Assembly (NCBI RefSeq): GCF_050749885.1
Contig: NZ_JBOIUB010000008.1
Span: 227,975 to 291,974, forward strand
DNA: 64,000 bases
Source of the DNA: Zooshikella sp050749885
Lineage (GTDB): Bacteria > Pseudomonadota > Gammaproteobacteria > Pseudomonadales > Zooshikellaceae
Direction: 5' to 3'
This document shows, piece after piece, positions 9,516 through 18,291 of this stretch; within the stretch, counting starts at the first letter, position 1; each line of letters begins with the position of its first letter. A program made the position numbers and the translations under genes. A model generated the notes under the pieces. That model made no database searches. It saw nothing but the letters and a program-made list of their open reading frames with translations, and was not told where the DNA came from.

Positions 9516-11015
9516 ATGGCGTTAGGTACGCAAGAAGTGTGGGAGCTGGCTGCTAAGCAACTCAGTATTCCAAATCAAGCATTTATTGGCGGCGAGTTTG
9601 TTTCTTCCCAAAGCCAACAAACATTTTCTTGCATAAACCCTGCAAATAATCAGTTACTGACTGAGGTGGCATTATGTGATGTGGCTGATGTGCATAAAGC
9701 GGTCACCAGTGCATCAACTGTTTTTCAACAAGGAGACTGGTGTCGTCAATCACCACACCAACGTAAAAAATGTTTATTAAAGCTGGCTGATTTAATAGAT
9801 AAACATGCCGATACGTTAGCACTACTTGAAACACTGGATATGGGTAAGCCTATAAAAGATAGCCGGTTACTCGATATTCCTTCTGCCGCAACTTGTGTTC
9901 GTTGGTATGCTGAAGCAATTGATAAAATATACGGTGAAATTGCGCCAACGGCAGAAGATCAGTTAGGACTTATTACCCGTGAACCTATTGGCGTAGTGAC
10001 TGCGATCGTCCCCTGGAATTTTCCATTATTAATGGCTTGCTGGAAAATAGCACCTGCATTGGCTGCGGGTAATAGTGTTATTTTAAAACCTTCTGAAAAG
10101 TCTCCCCTTACTGCTCTTAAACTCGCTGAATTAGTCACTGAAGCTGATTTTCCACCAGGAGTATTTAATGTGCTACCTGGTTATGGGCATACTGTGGGTA
10201 AAGCGCTGGCGTTACATCCACATGTTGATGCATTGGCATTTACTGGCTCCACCACAGTAGCCAAGCAGTTATTAATATACGCTGGGCAGTCCAATATGAA
10301 GAGGGTGTGGTTGGAAGCAGGTGGGAAAAGCCCAAATATAGTCTTTGCTGATGCGCCAGACTTAACACATGCAGCAGAAGCTGCGGCGAGTGCTATTTGC
10401 TTTAATCAGGGCGAAGTGTGCACTGCCGGTTCAAGGTTATTTGTGGAAAAGTCTATCGCCAGTGAGTTTTTATCATCGGTTCGAGTGGCAATGGATAAGT
10501 GGCAGCCAGGTAATCCGCTTGATCCTGAGATAACACTGGGCGCTATTGTTGATGCACAACAACTTAAAAAAATACAGCAATATATCGAGCTAGGTCAAAA
10601 GGAAGGTGCAGATCTCTTACAAGGTGGTCAAAGAATACGACAAGAGTTGGGTGGTTTTTTTATACAGCCAGCACTATTTGGTAACGTTGAAAATACAATG
10701 CGTATTGCTCAGGATGAAATATTTGGGCCTGTATTGGCAGGAATTACATTTACCGATATTAACGAGCTAGTCTGCCAAGCAAACAATAGCCAATACGGAT
10801 TAGCGGCAGGGGTATGGACCCGTGATTTAAATAAAGCGCATCTTATTGCGAAGCAATTAAAGGCCGGCTCAGTTTGGATTAACAATTATTTTGGTGGTGA
10901 TATGACGGCACCTTTTGGTGGATATAAACAGTCTGGAATAGGGCGAGATAAATCATTACATGCGTTTGATAAATACACTGAAATGAAAACCACGTGGTTT
11001 TCATTTCAAGGATAA
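9516..11015 (+). CDS. puuC: Gamma-glutamyl-gamma-aminobutyraldehyde dehydrogenase (PuuC-type ALDH)
   Basis: NAD(P)-dependent aldehyde dehydrogenase, 499 residues, closely resembling E. coli PuuC in diagnostic stretches: WYAEAIDKIYGEIA, LITREPIGVVTAIVPWNFPL, SNMKRVWLEAGGKSPNIVFA and GRDKSLHAFDKYTEMKTTW. Catalytic Glu267 and Cys302 (NQGEVCTAG) are present. In the glutamylated putrescine route it oxidises gamma-glutamyl-aminobutyraldehyde to gamma-glutamyl-GABA; the enzyme family also accepts other amino-aldehydes. The start is ATG 9516 because AAAGGAG at 9502-9508 is well spaced for it; an upstream frame from 9465 lacks a site. It sits near a Sad-type dehydrogenase, while puuA and the putrescine transporter lie about 45 kb to the right. 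Confidence 0.87.
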   Translation: MALGTQEVWELAAKQLSIPNQAFIGGEFVSSQSQQTFSCINPANNQLLTEVALCDVADVHKAVTSASTVFQQGDWCRQSPHQRKKCLLKLADLIDKHADTLALLETLDMGKPIKDSRLLDIPSAATCVRWYAEAIDKIYGEIAPTAEDQLGLITREPIGVVTAIVPWNFPLLMACWKIAPALAAGNSVILKPSEKSPLTALKLAELVTEADFPPGVFNVLPGYGHTVGKALALHPHVDALAFTGSTTVAKQLLIYAGQSNMKRVWLEAGGKSPNIVFADAPDLTHAAEAAASAICFNQGEVCTAGSRLFVEKSIASEFLSSVRVAMDKWQPGNPLDPEITLGAIVDAQQLKKIQQYIELGQKEGADLLQGGQRIRQELGGFFIQPALFGNVENTMRIAQDEIFGPVLAGITFTDINELVCQANNSQYGLAAGVWTRDLNKAHLIAKQLKAGSVWINNYFGGDMTAPFGGYKQSGIGRDKSLHAFDKYTEMKTTWFSFQG

Positions 11016-11030
11016 AATCTACTGTTAAAT

Positions 11031-11711
11031 TTACAATTTAACTAACATTACTTCTAAGCACATAGCGATATTTCTGGCTGTACGGGCTAACTCATCTAAG
11101 CGGTCAATCATTTGATACAACGTAATGGCATCTAAGGCTGAAAGTTCATTCTCTAAGCTGTGAGTCATACGACGGGAGCTTCTTACTTGAGAGCGAATTT
11201 TATCTTCATGCTCTTCAAGTGTGTCTATAATTTTTTTGACAAGCTCTGACTCCTTGCCTCGAAATCCAAGTTCTAGTAGTTCATCTAACTCAGAAACACT
11301 TTGGTGCGTTAGTTTAACGGCCTCAATACATAAACTAAGCAAAGCCATAATTGAAGGTTGTAATGAACTGGGAATATTCACTTGCCTGGCAGTTATTCGA
11401 CCCACAATATCATCAGCTGTATTCGCAGCAGCATCCTGCTGGTAAATAAGATTAAACAAAACCTCTCGGGGAACGGGCGTTAAAATACCAGAGGGCAAGC
11501 GTGATAAAATTTCTCGTTTTAAGAGATCTGCTTCGTGCTCTAAATTAACCATCTGTTGTTCGAAGTTTTCAGCTTTTTCCCAATCTCTCTCCATCACACA
11601 TTGGAAAAATGGCGCAAGTAAATTAACGCAGGATAATACAATGTTCATATGCTGCTGCATTGGACCAAATGCGGACTTGGCAAACAGATCAGAGATGACA
11701 CTTTTAATCAT
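11031..11711 (-). CDS. DUF47/TIGR00153 PhoU-like protein
   Basis: A 226-residue all-helical cytoplasmic protein of the DUF47 family (TIGR00153), related to PhoU. Seen: the SAFGPMQQHM start, the acidic helix ENFEQQMVNLEHEADLLKREI and the second PhoU-like repeat ending YQMIDRLDELARTARNIAMCLEVML; E/DxxxD pairs in these helices form metal clusters in PhoU proteins. Members usually lie next to a PitA-type phosphate transporter gene and are thought to modulate it. Here no phosphate transporter adjoins; it is convergent with puuC (15 bases between stops) and followed upstream by the Sad-type dehydrogenase. GGAG lies 11 bases before the ATG. Confidence 0.87.
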   Translation of the reverse strand: MIKSVISDLFAKSAFGPMQQHMNIVLSCVNLLAPFFQCVMERDWEKAENFEQQMVNLEHEADLLKREILSRLPSGILTPVPREVLFNLIYQQDAAANTADDIVGRITARQVNIPSSLQPSIMALLSLCIEAVKLTHQSVSELDELLELGFRGKESELVKKIIDTLEEHEDKIRSQVRSSRRMTHSLENELSALDAITLYQMIDRLDELARTARNIAMCLEVMLVKL

Positions 11712-11851
11712 GAGGCGCTAATCTCCATAACACGCTTTTTTATGAGATTAGCAGTGATCGAGCGATTTAACTTTAGTTTAAGGTGTTAGTGTTTAACATG
11801 CTGATTTTAAACAGCTAACACCTATTTTCATGGAAGAGTCACTAAGTGACG

Positions 11852-13216
11852 CTACTGAATCCAGATCGTTTTAATATTGGTGAATTCTTGTATACCATGC
11901 GCTCCAAGCTCTCGCCCGTAGCCTGAATTTTTTATGCCACCAAAGGGTAAAGCACAATGGCTTTTTACAAAACTGTTAATAAAACATGACCCTGCGTCGA
12001 TACATGAGGCAATCTGTTCAGCTTTATTAATGTCTTTACTCCAAATACTTGCACCTAAACCATAATGGCTTTGGTTGGCAAGCTGAATGGCTTCATCAGA
12101 ATTTCTCACACGGATGACACTGGCGACTGGTCCAAATAGTTCTTCCTGAAAGGCACTCATATTAGGGCTGACGTTATCAAGTAGTGAAGGGAGATAGAAG
12201 TTGCCATCACGATCAGGAATTTGGCAACCAATAACATCCTTAGCGCCTTCATCGAGTGCACAGAGTACTTGGTTGTGTAGATCATTTCTAAGATCTATTC
12301 TGGCCAGTGGTGCTAAGGTGGTTTGATCATCGCTAGGGTCACCAATCATGAGTTTTTGCATACGATTAATCAGCCCTTGGATAAAATCATCTGCAACCGA
12401 AGGCATGACAAAAAAACGCTTAGCTGCAATACATGTTTGGCCGGCATTCATGCAGCGAGATGTAACTGCAGCGTCTACAGCTTGTTGAAGATCAGCATCA
12501 TCACAGACAATGAAAGGATCAGAGCCTCCCAGCTCAAGCACTGATTTTTTTAAATGTTGACCTGCTAGCGAGCCCACACTTCGTCCCGCAAATTCACTTC
12601 CAGTTAGGGTCACACCACGAATACGTTGATCTTTAATCAGTTCATTGGCTGTTTTTGAATTAACAAGTAGTGATTGCATACAGCCATCAGGGAACCCGGA
12701 TTCCTGTACAAGTTGTTCAATGGCTTGAGAGCACTGTGGCACATTAGAGGCATGTTTTAACAGAAGTGTATTACCCGCCATCAAGTTGGGTGCTAAGGCA
12801 CGAAATACCTGCCAAAAGGGATAGTTCCAGGGCATGATGGCTAACAGAGGCCCTAACGGCTGATAGCAGATATAGCTACGCTGTGCTTCTGTGTTGATTG
12901 TTTGAGGTGCAAGGTAATTTTCAGCATGCTCTGCATAGTGTTCACATACCCAGGCACATTTTTCTATTTCAGCAATCGCCTCATGATGTAACTTGCCCAT
13001 TTCTTCAGTAATGACACCTGCGAGCGTCTTTTTACGATGTTTTAGCTGTTCACAAAGCGCCCGCATAGGAGTGGCGCGTTGAGCCATGGTCCGTTTTGAC
13101 CACATATGAAAGGTCTGCTCTGCCAGTTGCAGTTTTGCTTCCAGTTGACTGGGTTGTAACAGTGAATAAGTGGCGATGACTTCGTTAGAGAAAGGATTAA
13201 TAGTTTGTATGCTCAT
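11852..13216 (-). CDS. sad: Succinate-semialdehyde dehydrogenase, Sad/YneI type
   Basis: NAD-dependent aldehyde dehydrogenase of the YneI/Sad group, 454 residues. Characteristic blocks: LGPLLAIMPWNYPFWQVFRA, the Sad-type LLLKHASNVPQC in place of the common ILKPSE, VLELGGSDPFIV with general-base Glu228, and NAGQTCIAAKRFFV with the nucleophile Cys262. Sad oxidises succinate semialdehyde to succinate at the end of GABA and putrescine breakdown, which fits the nearby puuC. ATG 13216 matches the family start; in-frame codons continue up to 13297 (27 more residues), with AAAGGA 11 bases before that ATG, so a longer form is not excluded. Exact substrate is inferred from family. Confidence 0.85.
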   Translation of the reverse strand: MSIQTINPFSNEVIATYSLLQPSQLEAKLQLAEQTFHMWSKRTMAQRATPMRALCEQLKHRKKTLAGVITEEMGKLHHEAIAEIEKCAWVCEHYAEHAENYLAPQTINTEAQRSYICYQPLGPLLAIMPWNYPFWQVFRALAPNLMAGNTLLLKHASNVPQCSQAIEQLVQESGFPDGCMQSLLVNSKTANELIKDQRIRGVTLTGSEFAGRSVGSLAGQHLKKSVLELGGSDPFIVCDDADLQQAVDAAVTSRCMNAGQTCIAAKRFFVMPSVADDFIQGLINRMQKLMIGDPSDDQTTLAPLARIDLRNDLHNQVLCALDEGAKDVIGCQIPDRDGNFYLPSLLDNVSPNMSAFQEELFGPVASVIRVRNSDEAIQLANQSHYGLGASIWSKDINKAEQIASCIDAGSCFINSFVKSHCALPFGGIKNSGYGRELGAHGIQEFTNIKTIWIQ

Positions 13217-13411
13217 AAGAATCTTTTTCTGGTTTATATGATTACCCGCTGTTATGGGAGATATATTACAGATTGGGTCTTTTACAGCGATCTCCATATC
13301 GTGCGGTATCCTTTGTGTCGGTGAGAGACTTTTAACTGCAAAGGATACGCTTCACTATAGCTTTACATGCTTATTAATGTACTGGCTGAATACTTTTTAT
13401 GTTTTAGCCCG

Positions 13412-14512
13412 TTACTCACCTGTTGTGTTTCCAATGTAGTGGCGGGGGACACGCTGGGTAATTTTAGTTAATAACTCATAGCTGATGGTATTGGCGTGTG
13501 CAGCGATCTCATTAACGGATAGCTGAGTACCCCATAGCTCAACGGTATCGCCAATATTAGCTTGAGGACAATGGGTAAGGTCTACAGTGATCATATCCAT
13601 AGAAACACGCCCTATAATAGGGCAACGAATACCATGAATAACCACAGCCGCTCCTTCTGCGATATAACGTGGGTAGCCATCGCCATAGCCAATGCTGACA
13701 ACACCCATAGGTAAAGACTTACCAACTTGGAATGAAGCACCATAGCCAACAGTTTCTCCAGCCTCCAAATTTTTTGTAGCAATGAGTTCTGCAGTAAGGG
13801 TCATGACTGGCTGTAACGCAGAGGCTTGGGGGTGTGGGTATGCAAAGGGTGATGAACCATACAGCATGATGCCAGGTCGTAACCATTGGTAATGACTATC
13901 AGGCATAGTCAATATGGCAGGTGAGTTGGCAAGACTAGCCGGTGGATTGCCTAGCGTTTTAATGGTTTGAGCACAGCAGGCAAGTTGCTTTTTATTCAAA
14001 GGATGATCGGGCTCATCAGCACAGGCAAAATGTGATGTACAAATAATGTTTTTAATGTATGGCCGCTGCGTTAGCTCTGTAAAAGCGGTAATGAATTGTT
14101 CTGGCGAAAACCCTAAACGATGCATACCTGAGTCAAGTTTCAGCCATACGGTGAGCGCTTTGTTTTGTGGGTGTTTATGTAGAACTTCAATTTGTTGTTG
14201 GGAGTGGATCAACGGCTGTAGATTGTAATGACTAATTGCCTCAAGCTCTTCGGCAGAGAAAAAGCCTTCTAGCAGCACAATAGGGCTTTTTATATTGGCT
14301 TGTCGGAGTTGAAGCGCTTCTTCAACACTGGCGACTGCAAAGCCATCAGCCTCCGCATCCAGTGCCTTTGCTGCGGCAATCGCACCATGTCCATAAGCAT
14401 CAGCCTTAATCACAGCAAGTGCTTGGGCGTTATTGGCTGACATTTGCTTTGCATATTGGTAGTTAGCCAGTAAGGCATTGAGATCAATGGTGGCGCGGAT
14501 TGGGCGAGTCAT
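13412..14512 (-). CDS. alr: Alanine racemase
   Basis: Pyridoxal-phosphate enzyme interconverting L- and D-alanine for cell-wall synthesis or, in the DadX role, for alanine breakdown. Seen: ALAVIKADAYGHGA with the cofactor lysine Lys36, the second-base tyrosine Tyr257 in TVGYGASF, PGIMLYGSSPF and the C-terminal GRVSMDMITVDLT. Length 366 residues, normal. It is transcribed divergently from an Lrp-family regulator 282 bases away; in Pseudomonas the dad operon also lies beside lrp, which favours a catabolic DadX-like role, but no D-amino-acid dehydrogenase (dadA) is adjacent. Both racemases of peptidoglycan synthesis (murI and this gene) therefore occur within 6 kb. Confidence 0.93.
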   Translation of the reverse strand: MTRPIRATIDLNALLANYQYAKQMSANNAQALAVIKADAYGHGAIAAAKALDAEADGFAVASVEEALQLRQANIKSPIVLLEGFFSAEELEAISHYNLQPLIHSQQQIEVLHKHPQNKALTVWLKLDSGMHRLGFSPEQFITAFTELTQRPYIKNIICTSHFACADEPDHPLNKKQLACCAQTIKTLGNPPASLANSPAILTMPDSHYQWLRPGIMLYGSSPFAYPHPQASALQPVMTLTAELIATKNLEAGETVGYGASFQVGKSLPMGVVSIGYGDGYPRYIAEGAAVVIHGIRCPIIGRVSMDMITVDLTHCPQANIGDTVELWGTQLSVNEIAAHANTISYELLTKITQRVPRHYIGNTTGE

Positions 14513-14794
14513 GCTACTTCACTGTTTTACAGGTTAAAGTCAATACATTAATCCGTTTTGCGTTGAGAGGGAACCCTATGCGAAGGGTTGGTCAATATAA
14601 ATATGTCGTTGTTGTTATCACTTGTTTTAATATATCAAACAAACACCACATGATACCTATTGTTGTGAGTATAATAACGCTCAGTAATGAAGTCTTCTGG
14701 GCCATTTAATGGAGAGAGGCATTATTTAGCCGAGTGAGAATATTAATTGTGGAAGTACGAGTTTCCTTCCCGTTGACTGAAAAGTTTAAACAGA

Positions 14795-15286
14795 ATGCGT
14801 AACAAGAAAGAAACAACAAGACAAATCGATCGCATTGATAGAAAAATACTCAAAATATTACAACAAGATGGTCGTATTTCTTATGTGGATTTGGCGGAAC
14901 AAGTTGGCCTAAGTACAACACCGTGTATGGAGCGGGTGAAGCGCTTAGAAAGAGAAGGTTTTATTCAGGGGTATGCTGCAAAGGTTAATCCACAGTTACT
15001 ACAAGCTGGATTGTTGGTTTTTGTTGAGATTAGTCTTTATTCTAAGTCGGCAGATATTTTTGATGAATTTCGACGAGCGGTAGTCAAACTACCCCATGTT
15101 TTGGAATGCCATTTAGTATCAGGAGACTACGACTATTTAATCAAAGCAAGAATTTCAGAAATGGCATCCTATCGGAAATTACTTGGAGATATCTTATTAA
15201 AACTACCTGGAGTAAGAGAGTCAAAAAGCTACATAGTAATGGAAGAAGTAAAAGAAACTTTAATAATACCTGTTTATGATGTTTAA
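14795..15286 (+). CDS. lrp: Leucine-responsive regulatory protein (Lrp/AsnC family)
   Basis: Transcription factor of 163 residues with the Lrp layout: N-terminal helix-turn-helix (IDRKILKILQQDGRISYVDL, then AEQVGLSTTPCMERVKRLER) and a C-terminal RAM/AsnC effector-binding domain with HVLECHLVSGDYDYLIKARI and LPGVRESKSYIVMEEVKET. The match to Lrp proper, including STTPCMERVKRLEREGFI, is better than to AsnC. It forms octamers and responds to leucine or alanine. Divergent from alanine racemase, so it may control that gene, as Lrp does for dadAX in other gammaproteobacteria. No strong ribosome-binding site is visible before the ATG. Confidence 0.9.
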   Translation: MRNKKETTRQIDRIDRKILKILQQDGRISYVDLAEQVGLSTTPCMERVKRLEREGFIQGYAAKVNPQLLQAGLLVFVEISLYSKSADIFDEFRRAVVKLPHVLECHLVSGDYDYLIKARISEMASYRKLLGDILLKLPGVRESKSYIVMEEVKETLIIPVYDV

Positions 15287-15399
15287 GTGACAGGAATGGA
15301 TTAAATATTCAAAACTAAAAGGCATAGTTTAGTCTGAACAAGGAGGAGTGGTAATGATAAGTCCACATAAAATATATGGGGTAAGTTTAGGTATTTGGG

Positions 15400-15732
15400 T
15401 TAATAGCCATTGATATAGCTGTCCAAAGTTTTCGAGTTTTGATCATCAATTTGTTCAATATGGAAGCTTGCGCCAAACTTACTGGAAAAATTAGAATTTT
15501 GACACCATAAGCATTCTGCCTTTAGGCAGACGGTATCATGCGAAAGCATTGGCTCAGGAATGTGGAGAATCAAGTTGATGGTTTGCTTTGGTTGAAGCTG
15601 ATGATCGGTCAAAACCATAAAATGATCAATGTTTAAGTCTAGAATTCTACCCAAATACTCTCCAGTATCAGCATTCTCGACTGTGACGGGGTGTCCTTCG
15701 CGACGATGTCTTTGGGAGTGCGTTAGAGCCAT
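15400..15732 (-). CDS. PilZ-domain protein with degenerate second motif
   Basis: A 110-residue single-domain protein. RHRREG near the N-terminus fits the RxxxR arm of PilZ domains, followed by strands such as YLGRILDLNIDHFMVLTDHQ and, near the end, FSSKFGASFHIEQID, which fits the closing strands. PilZ domains bind cyclic di-GMP through RxxxR plus a (D/N)xSxxG motif; here the second motif reads DLNIDHF, lacking the serine and glycine. It may therefore be a PilZ protein that does not bind the nucleotide, or one with altered binding. It is convergent with lrp and transcribed alone. Confidence 0.72.
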   Translation of the reverse strand: MALTHSQRHRREGHPVTVENADTGEYLGRILDLNIDHFMVLTDHQLQPKQTINLILHIPEPMLSHDTVCLKAECLWCQNSNFSSKFGASFHIEQIDDQNSKTLDSYINGY

Positions 15733-15930
15733 ATGATGAAAGTCCTGTCATTAGTATTATAAAAATAGTTCACCAAAATTTAACTTTAACTTTTTCTTTT
15801 CAAAAATCTATCCTTAACCAAACATTCTTTCCAAAAAATAATCTAAAACATTAAGTGCCTAGTAAGAAATAGCAATATAGAATTAACATTTCTTTATTAT
15901 TTATTTTATTTATTACGTAAGGAGCTAAGC

Positions 15931-15969
15931 ATGGAGGTGGTTACAACATCTCTGCGTATAAGGCTTTAA
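15931..15969 (+). CDS. Possible 12-residue leader peptide
   Basis: A tiny reading frame, MEVVTTSLRIRL then TAA, preceded by an ideal Shine-Dalgarno (AAGGAG at 15919-15924, six bases before ATG). Five of the 12 residues are Val, Leu or Ile. It lies 235 bases ahead of the E1 alpha gene of a 2-oxoacid dehydrogenase and before a strong hairpin, so it could be a regulatory leader sensing branched-chain amino acids. There is no direct evidence that it is translated. Confidence 0.35.
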   Translation: MEVVTTSLRIRL

Positions 15970-16109
15970 TGTATGTATTTTTCTAGTTTTCTTTATTGAT
16001 AGTAAGTAGTAACTAAACTTGGTTATTTTAACTGGCAATCAATTTAGTGTTTATTATGAAATTAAAATTTAATAATTTTAACGCAGTTATTAACAATTAA
16101 TATGGTTTG

Positions 16110-16142
16110 TCCCAAAAGCAATTTACCCATTTGTTTTTGGGA
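16110..16142 (+). promoter_or_regulatory. 12-bp hairpin in the operon leader
   Basis: TCCCAAAAGCAA (16110-16121) pairs with TTGTTTTTGGGA (16131-16142), with one G-U pair and a 9-base loop. It lies 62 bases before the E1 alpha start. No T run follows, so it is not a standard terminator; it could be an RNA structure in the 5' untranslated region. Confidence 0.5.
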
Positions 16143-16204
16143 TGATAGCTGATGGTCAGTTATCCACAGACCGTTGGCTTCTTATATAACAAGAGGGCTG
16201 GCTT

Positions 16205-17299
16205 ATGAAGCGAAACCCGGCATGTGCCATTGAATATGTGCAGTACTTGAATGAGAAAGCTGAGTTAACAAAACCTATACCTAAGTGGGCTGAACAACCT
16301 AACCAGCTTCTTCACTATTATCGTGAAATGGTGATGGCTCGCCATGCAGACCAAAAGGCGATCAGCTTACAGCGTACCGGTAAGCTTGGTACTTATCCTT
16401 CAATATTGGGCCAGGAAGCCATTAACGTGGTTATTGGTTCTGTGCTTAATAAAGACGATGTCTTTGTGCCCTATTACCGTGATCATACCGCGATGGTAAT
16501 GCGTGGCATGAAGCAGGCTGATGTTTATCGCTATTGGGGAGGGGATGAACGCGGCAGTGCGAATCCTGACGTTGGTAAGGACTTACCTTACTGTGTACCC
16601 ATTGCTACACAAGTTTCACATGCGACAGGTGTTGCTGCAGCTATTAAGATTCGGGGTGAGCAACGTGCTGTACTCTGTACCTGTGGAGATGGCGCCACGT
16701 CAAAAGGTGATTTTCTCGAAGCCATCAATTTAGCGGGTGTATGGCAGCTACCTATAGTGTTTCTTATTAATAATAACCAGTGGGCGATATCTGTACCTCG
16801 GAAGATTCAGTGTGGCGCACCTACGCTCGCTCAAAAAGGAATTGGTGCAGGTGTTCCAGCGTTGCAAGTCGATGGCAATGATGTCATTGCGCTGCATGAG
16901 GTTGTGTCGGAGGCTTTGCAGCGGGCTAGATTACATAAAGGTGCTACAGTCATAGAGGCTATTAGCTATAGGCTTAGTGACCATACGACTGCAGATGACG
17001 CAACTCGATATAGAACCAATGAAGAGTTGAGAGATGCTTGGCAAAGAGAGCCCATTAAGCGGTTGCAACATTACCTTCATCAACGAGGAGATTGGGATGA
17101 AAGTAAAGAGCAGCGTTTGCAAGCGCAAGTTGCTGATCAGGTACAGCAAGCCGTTGATGAGTATTTACAAACCCCACAACAGTCCATAGATGATCTTTTT
17201 CTTTATCACTATGAAGAGCTCCCTACAGGCTTAGCAGAGCAGCTTAGTGAAGCTGATATGGCAAACCAGTTACAAGAAAAAGTAGGGCTGAGGGGGTAA
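16205..17299 (+). CDS. 2-oxoacid (pyruvate or branched-chain) dehydrogenase E1 component, alpha subunit
   Basis: Thiamine-diphosphate-dependent decarboxylase subunit of an alpha2beta2 E1, 364 residues. The TPP motif runs from CTCGDGATSKGDF (GDG 161-163) to FLINNNQWAIS (NN 189-190); YRDHTAMVMRGM and YRLSDHTTADDATRYR are family blocks containing phosphorylation-loop-like residues. It decarboxylates a 2-oxoacid and passes the acyl group to E2. The substrate, pyruvate or branched-chain oxoacids, cannot be read from sequence: family members are named both PdhA and BkdA1. First gene of a tight operon: two bases separate it from E1 beta. AGAGGG precedes the ATG. Confidence 0.9.
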   Translation: MKRNPACAIEYVQYLNEKAELTKPIPKWAEQPNQLLHYYREMVMARHADQKAISLQRTGKLGTYPSILGQEAINVVIGSVLNKDDVFVPYYRDHTAMVMRGMKQADVYRYWGGDERGSANPDVGKDLPYCVPIATQVSHATGVAAAIKIRGEQRAVLCTCGDGATSKGDFLEAINLAGVWQLPIVFLINNNQWAISVPRKIQCGAPTLAQKGIGAGVPALQVDGNDVIALHEVVSEALQRARLHKGATVIEAISYRLSDHTTADDATRYRTNEELRDAWQREPIKRLQHYLHQRGDWDESKEQRLQAQVADQVQQAVDEYLQTPQQSIDDLFLYHYEELPTGLAEQLSEADMANQLQEKVGLRG

Positions 17300-17301
17300 T
17301 A

Positions 17302-18291
17302 ATGACTGAGCAGAATCGAATTACGCTGGTAGAAGCTGTGAATCAGGCACTCCACTGCGCTATGAGCAAAGATGAAAATGTGGTGGTGCTAGGAGAAGAT
17401 GTTGCGGTGAATGGAGGTGTATTTCGCGCAACAGTTGGCCTGCGGGATCGTTTTGGTATCAAGCGTGTTATGGATACGCCATTAGCTGAAGCATTGATTG
17501 CGGGTGTTAGTATTGGGATGGCATCACAAGGATTAAAGCCAGTCGCTGAGATTCAGTTTCTTGGCTTTATCTACGCAGCAATGGAGCAATTGGTATCGCA
17601 TGCGGCCAGAATGCGTAATCGTACCCGTGGTCGATTAACATGTCCTATGGTAGTACGTGTACCCTTTGGTGGTGGAATTCATGCCCCAGAACATCACTCG
17701 GAAAGTACAGAGGCGCTGTTTGCCCATGTTCCAGGTTTAAGGGTGGTGATTCCCTCTTCGCCACGACGCGCATATGGCTTACTGTTATCTGCAATAGAAA
17801 ATCCAGACCCTGTGATTTTCATGGAGCCCAAGCGAATATACAGAGCCACTAAGCAAGCTGTGCCTGATGATGGTAAGTCTTTACCTCTCGATACTTGCTT
17901 TACTCTACGGCAGGGAACTGACGTGACATTAGTAAGCTGGGGGGCCTCAATATTGGAGACTATGCAAGCGGCAAAACGCCTGGAGGAAAAGGATATCTCG
18001 GCAGAGGTCATTGATGTTGCCTGTATAAAACCATTGGATATCGACACCATTCTTTACTCAGTAAAAAAAACAGGTCGCTGTGTTGTTATTCATGAGGCGG
18101 CGAGGAGTTTTGGAGTGGGCGCTGAGATTGTAGCTCAGCTTCATGAGCAGGCATTTTTTGACTTGCTAGCACCTGTCAAACGGGTGACAGGTTATGATGT
18201 CACGATGCCTTACTATCAAATGGAAAAGCATTACATTCCAACTACTGAGCGCATTATTTCTGCTGTTGAACAAAGCATGGAGCAAGCATGA
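17302..18291 (+). CDS. 2-oxoacid dehydrogenase E1 component, beta subunit
   Basis: Beta partner of the preceding E1 alpha, 329 residues. Seen: ITLVEAVNQALHCAMSKDEN, VVVLGEDVAVNGGVFRAT, DTPLAEALIAGVSIGMASQG, RVPFGGGIHAPEHHSESTEA and the C-terminal transketolase domain VVIHEAARSFGVGAEIVAQL. Together the subunits form two active sites per alpha2beta2 tetramer and decarboxylate the 2-oxoacid. The stop codon overlaps the ATG of E2 (ATGA at 18288-18291), indicating translational coupling. The enzyme type is distinct from the homodimeric AceE used by E. coli for pyruvate. Confidence 0.92.
   Translation: MTEQNRITLVEAVNQALHCAMSKDENVVVLGEDVAVNGGVFRATVGLRDRFGIKRVMDTPLAEALIAGVSIGMASQGLKPVAEIQFLGFIYAAMEQLVSHAARMRNRTRGRLTCPMVVRVPFGGGIHAPEHHSESTEALFAHVPGLRVVIPSSPRRAYGLLLSAIENPDPVIFMEPKRIYRATKQAVPDDGKSLPLDTCFTLRQGTDVTLVSWGASILETMQAAKRLEEKDISAEVIDVACIKPLDIDTILYSVKKTGRCVVIHEAARSFGVGAEIVAQLHEQAFFDLLAPVKRVTGYDVTMPYYQMEKHYIPTTERIISAVEQSMEQA

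Larger units (their letters stand above)
15733..16204. other. Leader region of the 2-oxoacid dehydrogenase operon
   Basis: 470 bases of AT-rich DNA between the divergent PilZ gene and the E1 alpha gene. It holds a possible leader peptide gene (15931-15969), a long hairpin (16110-16142) and a perfect DnaA-box match TTATCCACA (16160-16168) that may be chance. Promoters for both sides should lie here. Confidence 0.5.

Noticed and set aside
16160..16168. Perfect DnaA box TTATCCACA, and another at 46796-46804
   Set aside because: One lies in a leader, the other inside hen1. A nine-base word is expected about once in every two windows of this size, and no cluster or AT-rich unwinding region goes with them, so there is no origin signal.
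17694..18050. 118-codon minus-strand frame
   Set aside because: It is antisense to the conserved E1 beta gene and encodes nothing recognisable.
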